Source: CAVPUA01 sp963828015 (GTDB lineage: Bacteria; Actinomycetota; Actinomycetes; Mycobacteriales; Jatrophihabitantaceae). Taken from it: a DNA stretch of 64,000 nt. Both the position numbers and the translations under genes were made by a program. The notes under the pieces were generated by a model. It searched no databases and was not told where the DNA came from. It was given only the letters and a program-made list of their open reading frames with translations. Of the stretch, positions 25,967 through 33,929 are shown piece by piece; the stretch's first letter is position 1, and every line of letters starts with the position of its first letter. The stretch lies in assembly GCA_963828015.1 (NCBI GenBank), contig CAWHCD010000006.1, positions 434,001 to 498,000 on the forward strand. The letters are read 5' to 3'.

Positions 25967-26002
25967 CGCATCGAGATACCGGTGTGGACCTCGATGGCCC
26001 CG
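25959..26002 (-). repeat. Dispersed coding-like repeat, copy 2
   Basis: On the minus strand this segment encodes GHRGPHRYLDALEGIVWD, with a TGA near 25949. It matches the segment at 9359-9402 mainly at first and second codon positions. Confidence 0.5.
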
Positions 26003-26489
26003 CTGCAGCTGACACGTCACGGTCCGTCCAAGGGACTCAGCTGTCCGTCGGCAGTGGCGTCTTCGGAAAATGAACCGCATGCGGTGACGGCCACTCATGC
26101 TCGACAGGTACCCGACAAACCGCGTCTTCTATCTGTGCTCGTCCAACCCCAGCGGACCCGAACGGACACCGATAACCGCCGGGTCGCGGCCCCCAAGACC
26201 ACCCGCCCGGCCCTTAGGTCGTTTTTTCGAAGTCGGCTGAGAAACGTAGCTTCTACAAAATCTCGACACGCAGGCGTTCATTCTCTGGCGTCCAGAACTC
26301 GGCCGCCCGCTTAGCTGGCTTGCTCGCGACGCCATGAAATCGCCCAATGAGCGGCTCGGCGAGGTTGAGCGACGAGGACTGGGCTCGCGTCGACGGGATC
26401 GCGGCGGAGTAGGTGCTGCGCTAAGGCCGGGAGCTCCTTGGTGCTGTCCCGGCCGGGGCCGACCATATTTAGAGCTGCCCAGTAGGTCC
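26003..26489. other. About 490 bases without a supported gene
   Basis: Shadow frames only. The stretch is locally less GC-rich around 26215-26290 (for example GTTTTTTCG), which can mark horizontally acquired or regulatory DNA, but I see no feature to name. Confidence 0.35.
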
Positions 26490-26639
26490 TCAGACGCCGC
26501 TGCGGCTGCGCGATCCCCGCCGCGCGAACAACCACAAGGCGGCCAAGATCACGATGAACCAGAGCAGCGGATGCACCGTCAGGCCGAGCACGGCGGCGAC
26601 GACGACGATGACCAGGGCGATCAGAATGTCCATAAGCAT
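26490..26639 (-). CDS. Small hydrophobic membrane protein (49 aa)
   Basis: The product MLMDILIALVIVVVAAVLGL continues with LLWFIVILAALWLFA and a basic tail RRGSRSRSG. Two closely spaced hydrophobic helices and a basic end match the short hydrophobic proteins common in actinomycetes. The ATG at 26639 or 26633 could start it; no strong site is visible. Confidence 0.6.
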   Translation of the reverse strand: MLMDILIALVIVVVAAVLGLTVHPLLWFIVILAALWLFARRGSRSRSGV

Positions 26640-26796
26640 GGCTGTCTTATGCCCATCGCAACGCGGTTCTAACCGCGCGTTAGAGATCAGATTTCGGCGC
26701 GAAACCCGGCCTCGTGAAGAGCACCCTTTGGGGTGTAGCACCACCCGCGACGCCTGGCTACCCTTCAGCGCGGTCGAAGCCATCGAAGGGATGCTG

Positions 26797-27117
26797 GTGC
26801 AGGATTTCGCGTACGACATCGCCGTCACCGACGGGGTGGCCTTCATCCGACTGGCCGGCGAGGTCGACCTCGCCGTTGCCGACGAGGTGCGCCGACTAGG
26901 TATGGGTGCGATCAACGACGTCGAGACCGTGCGCATCGACCTGTCTGCGGTCACCTTTCTCGACTCAACCGGCTTGAGCGCGCTGATCGCGATTGGAAAC
27001 GCCGCCACCGCGTCCGGTCGCGCGTTGATCCTGGAGAAGCCCGCACCGAACGTCTACCGAATCTTCGAGCTCACCGGCCTCGCCGTCGGCGGCCCCTTCG
27101 CGATCGAAGCGGGCTAG
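26797..27117 (+). CDS. STAS-domain anti-sigma factor antagonist
   Basis: The 106-residue STAS protein contains VAFIRLAGEVDLAVADEV and the canonical loop VTFLDSTGLSALIAIGNAA with phosphorylatable Ser57. The GTG at 26797 has GAAGGG six bases upstream; the in-frame ATG at 26791 is too close to that site. It stands alone without a kinase gene beside it. It may act with the kinase at 3182 or with one outside the window. Confidence 0.75.
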   Translation: MQDFAYDIAVTDGVAFIRLAGEVDLAVADEVRRLGMGAINDVETVRIDLSAVTFLDSTGLSALIAIGNAATASGRALILEKPAPNVYRIFELTGLAVGGPFAIEAG

Positions 27118-27172
27118 CCGCGACCTCGAGATGGTGACGAGCCGAACGCGGCGGTACCGCCGACGGCGCGCA

Positions 27173-27406
27173 TCAGTTCGCGCGGCTGCTCAACGACCGG
27201 CGGCGGACCTCTAACGTGCGCTGTAGTCGTTCAGAAGCGGCGTCGGCGACCTCGTTCGGCGTCCACTTGCGCCGGGTCCGCCGGAAGCGGCCCCACTCCT
27301 CCATCACGACCCGCGCGGCGACCTCATAGGACACCACGCCCGCGAACTCGTCCGCGACCGTCGCCACGGCCCATTGGAACCCGTCAAGATCGCTTTTGCT
27401 GCTCAC
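27173..27406 (-). CDS. Hypothetical helical protein (77 aa)
   Basis: The product is helical throughout: GFQWAVATVADEFAGVVSYE, VVMEEWGRFRRTRRK, VADAASERLQRTLEVRRR. The size and three predicted helices resemble the three-helix bundle small proteins of actinomycetes that often sit beside STAS genes. The family is not certain. The GTG at 27406 is the best start. Confidence 0.5.
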   Translation of the reverse strand: MSSKSDLDGFQWAVATVADEFAGVVSYEVAARVVMEEWGRFRRTRRKWTPNEVADAASERLQRTLEVRRRSLSSRAN

Positions 27407-27523
27407 GGTCCCCACCACAGCACGCCGACATACGCTCGCGGTGACGACCACGTGAACGCCTGGCGAGAACCGCCGTGGCCTACGTCACGTGAGCCGCGGT
27501 CAGCTCGGCGAGAACGTCTCGTC

Positions 27524-27880
27524 TCAGGTCGGTCCCGGATTGGTCCGCGCTGCTCTGGGCTTACGCGCGTCCCTTTCTGCCCTCAGGGTTGTGTTCTGGG
27601 CTTCGAGGTCGAGGACCATGCTGATGCCGGCGAGGTTGAGTCCGGCGGCGAGCAGGTTGCTGATGTGGCGGAGCCGGTCGAGGTCGTCGGCGCTGTAGCG
27701 GCGGGTTCCGCCTTCGGTTCGTTCGGGTTCGAGCAGACCGCGGGCCTCCCAGAGGCGAAGGTTCTGCACGCCGGTGCCGACCAGTTCGGCGGCGACGGAG
27801 ATGCCGTAGACGCCGCGGCCGCTGTCCAGCTGGGTCAGATCGCTGTCGAAAATTTTGGCTCCTTCCTCTTGCCTACCCAT
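27524..27880 (-). CDS. MerR-family regulator (HspR-like)
   Basis: The 118-residue protein has the MerR helix-turn-helix and wing: GVYGISVAAELVGTGVQNLR, LWEARGLLEPERTEGGTRRY, SADDLDRLRHISNLLAAGLN. The C-terminal helix is short and there are no metal-binding Cys residues, as in HspR. The gene is divergent from an Hsp20 gene with about 100 bases between, so it likely represses that chaperone. The usual HspR inverted repeat (HAIR) is not apparent in the gap. Confidence 0.82.
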   Translation of the reverse strand: MGRQEEGAKIFDSDLTQLDSGRGVYGISVAAELVGTGVQNLRLWEARGLLEPERTEGGTRRYSADDLDRLRHISNLLAAGLNLAGISMVLDLEAQNTTLRAERDARKPRAARTNPGPT

Positions 27881-27981
27881 AGTAGCGGTGATATGAAATC
27901 TATTGCGCACACCACAGATCGTCTAGCGCGAACTGTGGCCCACAGGAAGCATCAGTCAACAGATTGGTGGAGGTGGTAACG

Positions 27982-28449
27982 ATGCTGATGCGCACAGACC
28001 CGTTCCGGGAGTTGGACCGACTCACCCAGCAGGTGTTGGGTACTCAGGGCACGATGGCCCGGCCGGCGGCGATGCCGATGGACGCCTGGCGAGACGGCGA
28101 CACGTTCGTGGTCGAGCTCGACCTACCCGGCGTGCAGCCCGACTCGATCGACCTCGATGTGGAGCGCAACGTGGTCACTGTGCGGGCCGAACGCGCGAGC
28201 CGCAACGACAGCGTCGAGATGCTCGCCGCGGAACGGCCCCGGGGAGTGTTCAGCCGCCAACTCGTCGTCGGCGACACCTTGGATACCGACAACATCACCG
28301 CCAGCTACGACGCCGGCGTGCTGAGTCTGAAGATCCCGGTCGCGGAGAAGTCGAAGCCGCGCAAGATCACGATCGGCAGCAAGAACCACGACCCTCATGT
28401 CATCGACCACGAATCGGCCGATCGGAATCGCCAACCAGTCAACGCCTGA
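27982..28449 (+). CDS. Hsp20/alpha-crystallin small heat-shock protein
   Basis: The 155-residue chaperone holds unfolding proteins in the cytoplasm. The alpha-crystallin domain runs from about residue 38 to 130: AWRDGDTFVVELDLPGVQPD, LDVERNVVTVRAER, the RGVFSRQLVVGDTLD strand and the closing ASYDAGVLSLKIPVAEK with the signature Ala-x-x-x-x-Gly-Val-Leu-x-x-x-x-Pro. The ATG at 27982 has GGAGG upstream at slightly long spacing. It is divergent from the HspR-like regulator and probably heat- or stress-induced. Confidence 0.9.
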   Translation: MLMRTDPFRELDRLTQQVLGTQGTMARPAAMPMDAWRDGDTFVVELDLPGVQPDSIDLDVERNVVTVRAERASRNDSVEMLAAERPRGVFSRQLVVGDTLDTDNITASYDAGVLSLKIPVAEKSKPRKITIGSKNHDPHVIDHESADRNRQPVNA

Positions 28450-28458
28450 ACCCGGGCG

Positions 28459-28791
28459 GTGAGGACATTGACCGACCAGTTCACCACGACTCGTCGAACC
28501 GAGTGGGCGTTCGTTGATGTCGTGTTCGCCGACGAGGAATGGCTGCGAGCCGAGTTCGACGACATCGTGGCCGCCGAGTGGCCCGGCCCAGCCGGACGGC
28601 AGCGACCACCGAGCCATCCCTGCCCACCCGTTCGGCCGACGCCGCCGCGCACCGCCCCGGACCTATGCCCTGAGGGCCGATCCTCACGGCTGGGCACCGA
28701 AGCCCGGTCGCGGGAGCGTTCACCTCCGACCCGAACTCCAAAGCCACCGACTCGAAGGCAGGTGAGGCTATCGACGCGAACCAACCCTTGA
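28459..28791 (+). CDS. Hypothetical protein, possibly frameshifted at the C-terminus
   Basis: The N-terminal third (LTDQFTTTRRTEWAFVDVVF, ADEEWLRAEFDDIVAAEWP) is a recurring actinobacterial pattern of a short acidic segment followed by a Pro-rich tail. The C-terminal part here is Pro/Thr/Arg-rich and may be either the natural tail or an out-of-frame one: another frame gives AIPAHPFGRRRRAPPRTYAL. TTG at 28468 is an alternative start. It lies 9 bases after the Hsp20 gene, so they may be cotranscribed. Function unknown. Confidence 0.45.
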   Translation: MRTLTDQFTTTRRTEWAFVDVVFADEEWLRAEFDDIVAAEWPGPAGRQRPPSHPCPPVRPTPPRTAPDLCPEGRSSRLGTEARSRERSPPTRTPKPPTRRQVRLSTRTNP

Positions 28792-29029
28792 CTCAACTAC
28801 GCCGAATATCTACGACCGCTGCCGGCCTCGTTCGCGACGACCATCGCGCGAACGAGGTCGGCCGGCGTCCCGGTCAGCTCCGCGACGTGGCCGGCGCAGC
28901 GTAGGGTTGGCCGCGGTTGAGCCGCTCAGCCAGGCCCGGAGCCGAAGCTCTCTCAGGCGAGCCGTCGGTAGACCGCAAGGTCACGACCGGACACGTTGTC
29001 TTGGACCTTCGCGCCCATTGAGGTGCCTC

Positions 29030-29239
29030 ATGTCCGACCGCCAGTTCGACCGATACAAACAAGCCAGCCTGGCCCATCAAAGCCGTACGGCCGACCGCAG
29101 GTCACTCGGGGTACCCGCCGATCCGACGGTGGAGCATCTGGCCGCGATTGATCAAGCCGACGCGGCCCTGGAAATCGCACTGGCCGAGCTCAGCGCCGCC
29201 CGGCAGGACTACCTGCGTGATCCAGGGGCCGTCTATTAG
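29030..29239 (+). CDS. Hypothetical small helical protein (69 aa)
   Basis: The product is polar and helical: RQFDRYKQASLAHQSRTAD and HLAAIDQADAALEIALAELS. The ATG at 29030 has GAGGT at normal spacing. No family recognised. Confidence 0.5.
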   Translation: MSDRQFDRYKQASLAHQSRTADRRSLGVPADPTVEHLAAIDQADAALEIALAELSAARQDYLRDPGAVY

Positions 29240-29319
29240 CGTCGGCGGAACTTCCGGCGCACTCAATGGACAGCGAGACCCGCAGGCTCCGTCGCCCATT
29301 GAGTGACCTTGTGTTGCGC

Positions 29320-29988
29320 CTAGTTCTTGATCTGTAGCTTGTTGACGACGGCGGTGACACCCGGAGCGGCCCAGGCGACCTGCTCGGCCTGGTGACGCTC
29401 GGCCCAGGACTGAACGGTTCCGTCGAGGGTGACCGTGCCGGCGCCATCAGTGGCGACCGTCGTGTGCTTCGCGTCGAGGACAGCGCTGCGGAGCATGGCT
29501 TCGGCAATTGCGGTCTTGATCCCCGCGGCGGACGCGGTCGGCTTGATCGTCACGGTGTTGAAGACCTCACGCACGCCCTTGACGTAGCGCACCGCGCGGG
29601 CGGCCGACTCGCGCTGATAGTTCCACGGGACTGTTCCGGTCAACGTGACCACATGGTCGTGTACGGCAACCTTGACCGAGTCCTTCGGGACGTCGACGGC
29701 GCGGTCGATCGCCTCGCCGGCCTGATGGGCGATGTCGGTGTCGTTCACCGTCCCGTAGCTGCTCCGAACTGTGATCTCTTGCGCGATCCCGGTGACCCCA
29801 CGTACTCGCAGCGCGGCCTTCCCGGCTTGAAGTTTCTCGGGGTAGCTGTCGACCTCACCCGAGAGAGTCACCGCGCCGTGGTTGACGGCTACCCCGATGT
29901 GAGTCGGGTTCACGCTCGGCGTCCACTTCAGTTCCTCGACGATGGAGTTCTTGAGTTCGGTATCCGGCCTGTGCTCTGTCTGTGTCAT
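29320..29988 (-). CDS. Triple BON-domain protein
   Basis: The 222-residue protein is three BON repeats in a row (about 10-75, 76-145, 150-220), each with the pattern of helix, strand and Gly: IGVAVNHGAVTLSGEVDSY, VKVAVHDHVVTLTGTVPWNY, TTVATDGAGTVTLDGTVQSW. BON domains bind membranes or phospholipids, and such proteins are often induced by osmotic or envelope stress. No signal peptide is visible, so it is probably cytoplasmic. It fits the surrounding stress cluster. Confidence 0.85.
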   Translation of the reverse strand: MTQTEHRPDTELKNSIVEELKWTPSVNPTHIGVAVNHGAVTLSGEVDSYPEKLQAGKAALRVRGVTGIAQEITVRSSYGTVNDTDIAHQAGEAIDRAVDVPKDSVKVAVHDHVVTLTGTVPWNYQRESAARAVRYVKGVREVFNTVTIKPTASAAGIKTAIAEAMLRSAVLDAKHTTVATDGAGTVTLDGTVQSWAERHQAEQVAWAAPGVTAVVNKLQIKN

Positions 29989-30123
29989 ACCCCAATGCTG
30001 GCGCCGACCTTCTCGCCCGCGTAGGGCAGAAGGTCCTTAGATGTGCCGGATCTACCCGGCGTGGACGTCGAAGCCGATCTTCCCGATGCCCAGTCAGAAG
30101 GTCGCCCGGTGCCCACCTGACGG

Positions 30124-30454
30124 TCAGGCCGTGGGTTGGCCGGTTCGGCGAATATCGAAGAAGCCGTCCAGGGCGGTGACTTCCAGGACTCTCATGACTA
30201 CGAGGTGAGGGGTCGAGCAGGACGAGCGGTGCGCCCAGTTCGCCGGAGGCGTTGCGAAGGGCGACCAAGGCGCTGAGCCCGGTCGAGTCGATGAAGCTCA
30301 CATCCATCAGGTCGACGACCAGGGTGTGGCAATCCGGCGCGGCGAGGAGCGCAAGGCCGGCGTCGCGCACCGAATCAGCGCTGGATAGGTCGATCTCACC
30401 GGAAATGACGAGAAGCGTGGATCCATCGTCACGGACGTGACTCGCGGAATGCAC
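30124..30454 (-). pseudogene. STAS-domain protein, frameshifted near its end
   Basis: From the GTG at 30454 the frame gives STLLVISGEIDLSSADSV and VSFIDSTGLSALVALRN (Ser57 is the phosphorylation site) up to LVLLDPSPR. An extra base at about 30199 then breaks the frame. Skipping it restores VMRVLEVTALDGFFDIRRTG and a stop at 30124, the expected helix and end of the domain. Read as is, the protein has a long unrelated tail of some 110 residues instead. Confidence 0.75.
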
Positions 30455-30528
30455 GTTTGGGCCGCACCTTCGATTGGTCTTCGACGCGACCAAGACCAAT
30501 GGCGGCGACGAGCGGGGTTGGAGCCGCT

Positions 30529-31038
30529 CTATGCGTTTTCGAGTTCGTCGCCGGCCAGGAGCCCGACAGCGACCAGGTCCAGCGGGTGTACCCAGCCGTC
30601 GCTTACGGGAACGCCACCCGCCCGAGCGATCGCGTCTCGCAAGGGAGCCGCCCAGAGGTGCTCGATGAGGGCGATCGCGGCGGCACTGCCGGGCGCGATG
30701 GAGTCGCCCAGGTCATACATCTGTTCCTCGTCGATCAGGTGACCATCCGAGCCGGCTTCGGCTCCGGCGATCGCGCCGGCTTCCAGTCCGGCCTCACCGG
30801 CCAGGCCCACGCCGATCAGTGCCCCGACGATGGCGCCCACTTCTTCAGCTTCGCCGATCGAAAGGTCACTGACCTGAACGGCGACCAGAGTGCCGTCGAG
30901 ATCCTTCTGAACGACCATCGCGTCGATGAGGCGGATCAGGTCGTTGTCGCGCAGCCGGTTGAGTTCCGCGACGATTTCACCGCTGAAGTTCGGCTGGTCA
31001 AAGCTGACCACCAGTAGCTGTACGGGTCCGATGGGCAT
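30529..31038 (-). CDS. DUF6325/DUF1269-type protein
   Basis: The 169-residue protein reads IGPVQLLVVSFDQPNFSGEI, NDLIRLIDAMVVQKDLDGTL and then a Gly/Ala-rich segment VGAIVGALIGVGLAGEAG, which is the layout of these predicted membrane-associated proteins. Their role is unknown; many are stress-induced. It follows the SHOCT-domain gene by 58 bases and is likely in one operon with it and the broken STAS gene. Confidence 0.8.
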   Translation of the reverse strand: MPIGPVQLLVVSFDQPNFSGEIVAELNRLRDNDLIRLIDAMVVQKDLDGTLVAVQVSDLSIGEAEEVGAIVGALIGVGLAGEAGLEAGAIAGAEAGSDGHLIDEEQMYDLGDSIAPGSAAAIALIEHLWAAPLRDAIARAGGVPVSDGWVHPLDLVAVGLLAGDELENA

Positions 31039-31096
31039 TGCGAAGCTCCTTCGATATGTCCAAGCCCTGGCCGGACGTTGCTATGGCCTGGCGGAA

Positions 31097-31357
31097 CTAT
31101 CCAGCCAGGATCTTTGCCTTCTGGGCGTCGAACTCCTCTTGCGTGAGCGCGCCGGCATCGAGCAGGCCCTTCAGCTTCATCAGATCGTCCAGGCCGTCGC
31201 TCGACGGACCGGCCACCGGTGCCGCGACCGGGGCGGGCGCTGCGACAACTGGCGCCTGCTGCTGGGCAGCGGCGGCCTCGGCCTTGGCTGCGCCGTGCTT
31301 GGACGCGACATTCGCGGTGACGCCGAGCACTGCGGCTCGCCTCAACATTCTTGGCAT
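31097..31357 (-). CDS. SHOCT-domain small protein
   Basis: The 86-residue product ends in a SHOCT motif, LDDLMKLKGLLDAGALTQEE then FDAQKAKILAG, preceded by an Ala/Pro-rich linker. SHOCT domains are short helical oligomerisation or interaction modules at C-termini. It leads the probable operon with the DUF6325 gene. Confidence 0.82.
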   Translation of the reverse strand: MPRMLRRAAVLGVTANVASKHGAAKAEAAAAQQQAPVVAAPAPVAAPVAGPSSDGLDDLMKLKGLLDAGALTQEEFDAQKAKILAG

Positions 31358-31491
31358 TGGGGCTCCTCTAGGGGACTTCGTGGTCTTGCCGGGCAGGGTA
31401 AGTGAGGTGACCGGGTTCTAGTTGATCAGGATCACCGTAGACCGTCAGCCGGTAGATGACGAGAGTGGGCCCGACCCGCCACGCGCCGACG

Positions 31492-33639
31492 TCAGGAGCT
31501 GCCGAGCAAGGCGGGATGATCGGCCGGCAACGCGGACAGGGCATCGGTCAGCAAGGCGACGAGCGCCTCGTGCTGTACGTCGACCGATGAGAACGGCTGC
31601 TCATCCGCACCGTCCAGCGCGGTGGCGGCAAGTCCGGCCTTGCGGTCGATCAGCTCGGCGATCCGGCTGTCGATGGTCTGCGCGGCGATGATGCGCCACG
31701 CCGTGACCGGCTCGGTCTGGCCGATGCGGTGGCTGCGATCAATGGCTTGGGTCTGCTCGGCGGCGGTCCAGGACAGCTCGCCGAGCACGATGTTGGACGC
31801 GACCTGCAAATTCAGACCGACCCCGGCCGCGGTCAGCGAACACACCGCGATGGCGACATCCGGATCGTGGGTGAAGGCGTCGATCTGCTTCTGGCGGGCC
31901 GTCGGGGTCTGGCCACCGCGGATCGAGGAGAAGCGGACACCCTGCCGCGCGAAGGTCTCCTCCGCGACATCCATGACGTCGACGTGCTTGGCAAAGAACA
32001 CCACTTTGCCGGCGCTTCGCGCGAGCTGCGTCGCGTAATCGGCGGCCAGGCCCGCCTTCGCCTGGCCGATGAGTCGCATCACGCTGAACACGTTGTCGCT
32101 GCTCGTCGTGCCTGCATCCTTCTGCTCCCAGGAAGCCACCTTGCGCACGAGGTCGTGGTCGATGCCGGGTTCGGCGCCCGAGCGGCGAGCGGTGAGCGCG
32201 CTCTCGTATCGCGACACCAATCGGCGGGCCAGGTCGCGTTCGGCCGAGCGGATCGAACGGCCGGCCTTCTCATCCAGCTCGACCAGGAGGTCGGCGGTGC
32301 GGCGGGCGGGGATGTCTGCGGCTACATCGACCTTGCGGCGACGGACGATGCCCATCTCGATCACGCAATTGCGGGCGGCGGCATAGAACCCCGGGTCCGC
32401 CGGCGTCAGGCCGGTCTCCTCGAGGGCGTCCATCAACTCAGCGAGCGGCTCGCTGTCACCGATCCAGCCGAGGAACTGCCAGATGGCCCGGAAGTCCTCG
32501 ATGTCGTTGATCAAAGGGGTACCGGTGAGCGCCATCAGCAGGGGCCGCACCGTGCGCGATCGGATGCGCTCGGCGATCTCCAGAACGTGCTGCGAGCGTT
32601 GGGAGGAACGGTTCTTGATGAAGTGCGCCTCGTCGACGACCATGCCGCGGAAGCCGAAGTCGCCGAGCCAGCCCACGTGCCGGTCGAGCACCTCGTAGTT
32701 GACCACGACGATGTCGGCGAACCCATCAACGGTGTCGCCGTTTCCGTGCACCACCGTGGCCGAGCGGTTCGGCGTCCACAGGGCGGCCTCGCGAGCCCAG
32801 TTGATCTTGACCACGCTCGGCACCACCACCAGCAGCGGGTAAGCGTTCGCCGCGCGCGCGGCGAGCAACGCCTGAGCGGTCTTGCCCAGGCCGGGCTCAT
32901 CGGCGAGCAGGAAACTGCGGTGCCCAGCCGCGGCGGCGGCGACCAGTTGGGCCTGATGGGGCATCAGCTCCAGGTTCCCGGGCAGCTGCACCACGGCCGG
33001 TGCCGGCAGATCCATACACGCGGGCGCGCCGTCGCCAGCCCGTTCGAAGGAGCTCAGCAGCGGGTTCAGCAGTGCCCACCCGGCCAGTCGGCGCGGACCG
33101 GCCGGTCGCGGCCGGACGGCGGAGAAGTCGGGGGCCAGGAACGGGTTGGCCAGGTGCCGGGAAAGCACCGACTGCGGCACGGGCGGACGCTCGGCGTTCG
33201 CCGAAGCGACGGCCGGGTCAAGCTGCGGGGTCGGCTCGGGTGCTGGCTCGACACCGGCCGCTCGTTGCAGGTCGCGCTTGTACGCCTTGGCGGCGTCGGA
33301 GACGACGGCATCCTCGGCGAGAAGAGCAAGCAACGCCGGATCGCGGACCGCGCTTTTCGCGAGGATCGTCGCGATCGCGTCCAGCCGCTTGAGCTGTTCG
33401 GCCCGCTGGGTCTTGCCGATGGTCTCATCGCGCTGGACCCGGGCGTGCTCCTCGCCGACCAGTACGGCGACGGCCTTGAACTTCGTGCGCACGGCCGGCG
33501 TCACGCGCCCACGCTCGACCGCTGTCTGCACCTCGCGCACAGCGCGGGCCAGCACAAAGATCACGTCTTCGGCGACGCGGCGCGGCTCGCGTGATGAGCT
33601 GCGCCGCGCGCCGGCCTGACGTCGACCGGGTTGAGCCAA
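31492..33639 (-). CDS. SNF2-family DNA helicase/translocase
   Basis: The 715-residue protein has a roughly 220-residue unassigned N-terminal part and a SNF2 motor: motif I LADEPGLGKTAQALLAARAA (about 245-264), motif II VVDEAHFIKN (DEAH at 336-339), motif III LMALTGTPLIND, motif V TAAGVGLNLQ and motif VI QAIDRSHRIGQ. The order and the annealing-helicase-like shortness resemble SMARCAL1-type proteins. It likely remodels DNA during repair or fork restart. A TTG start with GGAGGA is used. No nuclease, methylase or phage-defence partner is adjacent, so I do not call it a defence system. Confidence 0.85.
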   Translation of the reverse strand: MAQPGRRQAGARRSSSREPRRVAEDVIFVLARAVREVQTAVERGRVTPAVRTKFKAVAVLVGEEHARVQRDETIGKTQRAEQLKRLDAIATILAKSAVRDPALLALLAEDAVVSDAAKAYKRDLQRAAGVEPAPEPTPQLDPAVASANAERPPVPQSVLSRHLANPFLAPDFSAVRPRPAGPRRLAGWALLNPLLSSFERAGDGAPACMDLPAPAVVQLPGNLELMPHQAQLVAAAAAGHRSFLLADEPGLGKTAQALLAARAANAYPLLVVVPSVVKINWAREAALWTPNRSATVVHGNGDTVDGFADIVVVNYEVLDRHVGWLGDFGFRGMVVDEAHFIKNRSSQRSQHVLEIAERIRSRTVRPLLMALTGTPLINDIEDFRAIWQFLGWIGDSEPLAELMDALEETGLTPADPGFYAAARNCVIEMGIVRRRKVDVAADIPARRTADLLVELDEKAGRSIRSAERDLARRLVSRYESALTARRSGAEPGIDHDLVRKVASWEQKDAGTTSSDNVFSVMRLIGQAKAGLAADYATQLARSAGKVVFFAKHVDVMDVAEETFARQGVRFSSIRGGQTPTARQKQIDAFTHDPDVAIAVCSLTAAGVGLNLQVASNIVLGELSWTAAEQTQAIDRSHRIGQTEPVTAWRIIAAQTIDSRIAELIDRKAGLAATALDGADEQPFSSVDVQHEALVALLTDALSALPADHPALLGSS

Positions 33640-33929
33640 CAGATCCTCCTATAGCGTCCCGCACGCTTGCCGGGCCCGAATGCCGCACACCCGTTCGCCC
33701 GCCGAGCCAAGGCGCGGCTCCATGCCGCTGCCTACGGCTTCAGCGACGCCACCGGGTCGGCGGCGGCAATCAGCCTGAGTCCGTCAGCCGAACAGTTCGG
33801 CGAGCGACCGCGCACAAGGGGGCGTCGCCAGCCAGGAACTGCGCCACGTTGACGGGGTTGCGCAGCTCCATGCTAGCGCCGCCCAACCCCCGCCGCCCCT
33901 CGGCCCTGGCCGTGTCGCCCACCAGGTCG
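33640..33929. other. Intergenic, nothing firm
   Basis: About 290 bases between the SNF2 and kup genes. A minus-strand frame includes NPVNVAQFLAGDAPLCAVAR, which is somewhat protein-like, but it has no family and no start signal. Confidence 0.35.

Noticed and set aside
27881..27981. HspR operator (HAIR) between the HspR-like and Hsp20 genes
   Set aside because: The CTTGAG-N9-CTCAAG type inverted repeat is not present.
31729..33594. 621-codon plus-strand frame across the SNF2 gene
   Set aside because: It is antisense to a gene with all SNF2 motifs and shows no protein pattern of its own.
31492..33639. SNF2 helicase as part of a phage-defence system
   Set aside because: No methylase, nuclease, DUF or CRISPR partner lies beside it; the neighbours are a SHOCT gene and kup.
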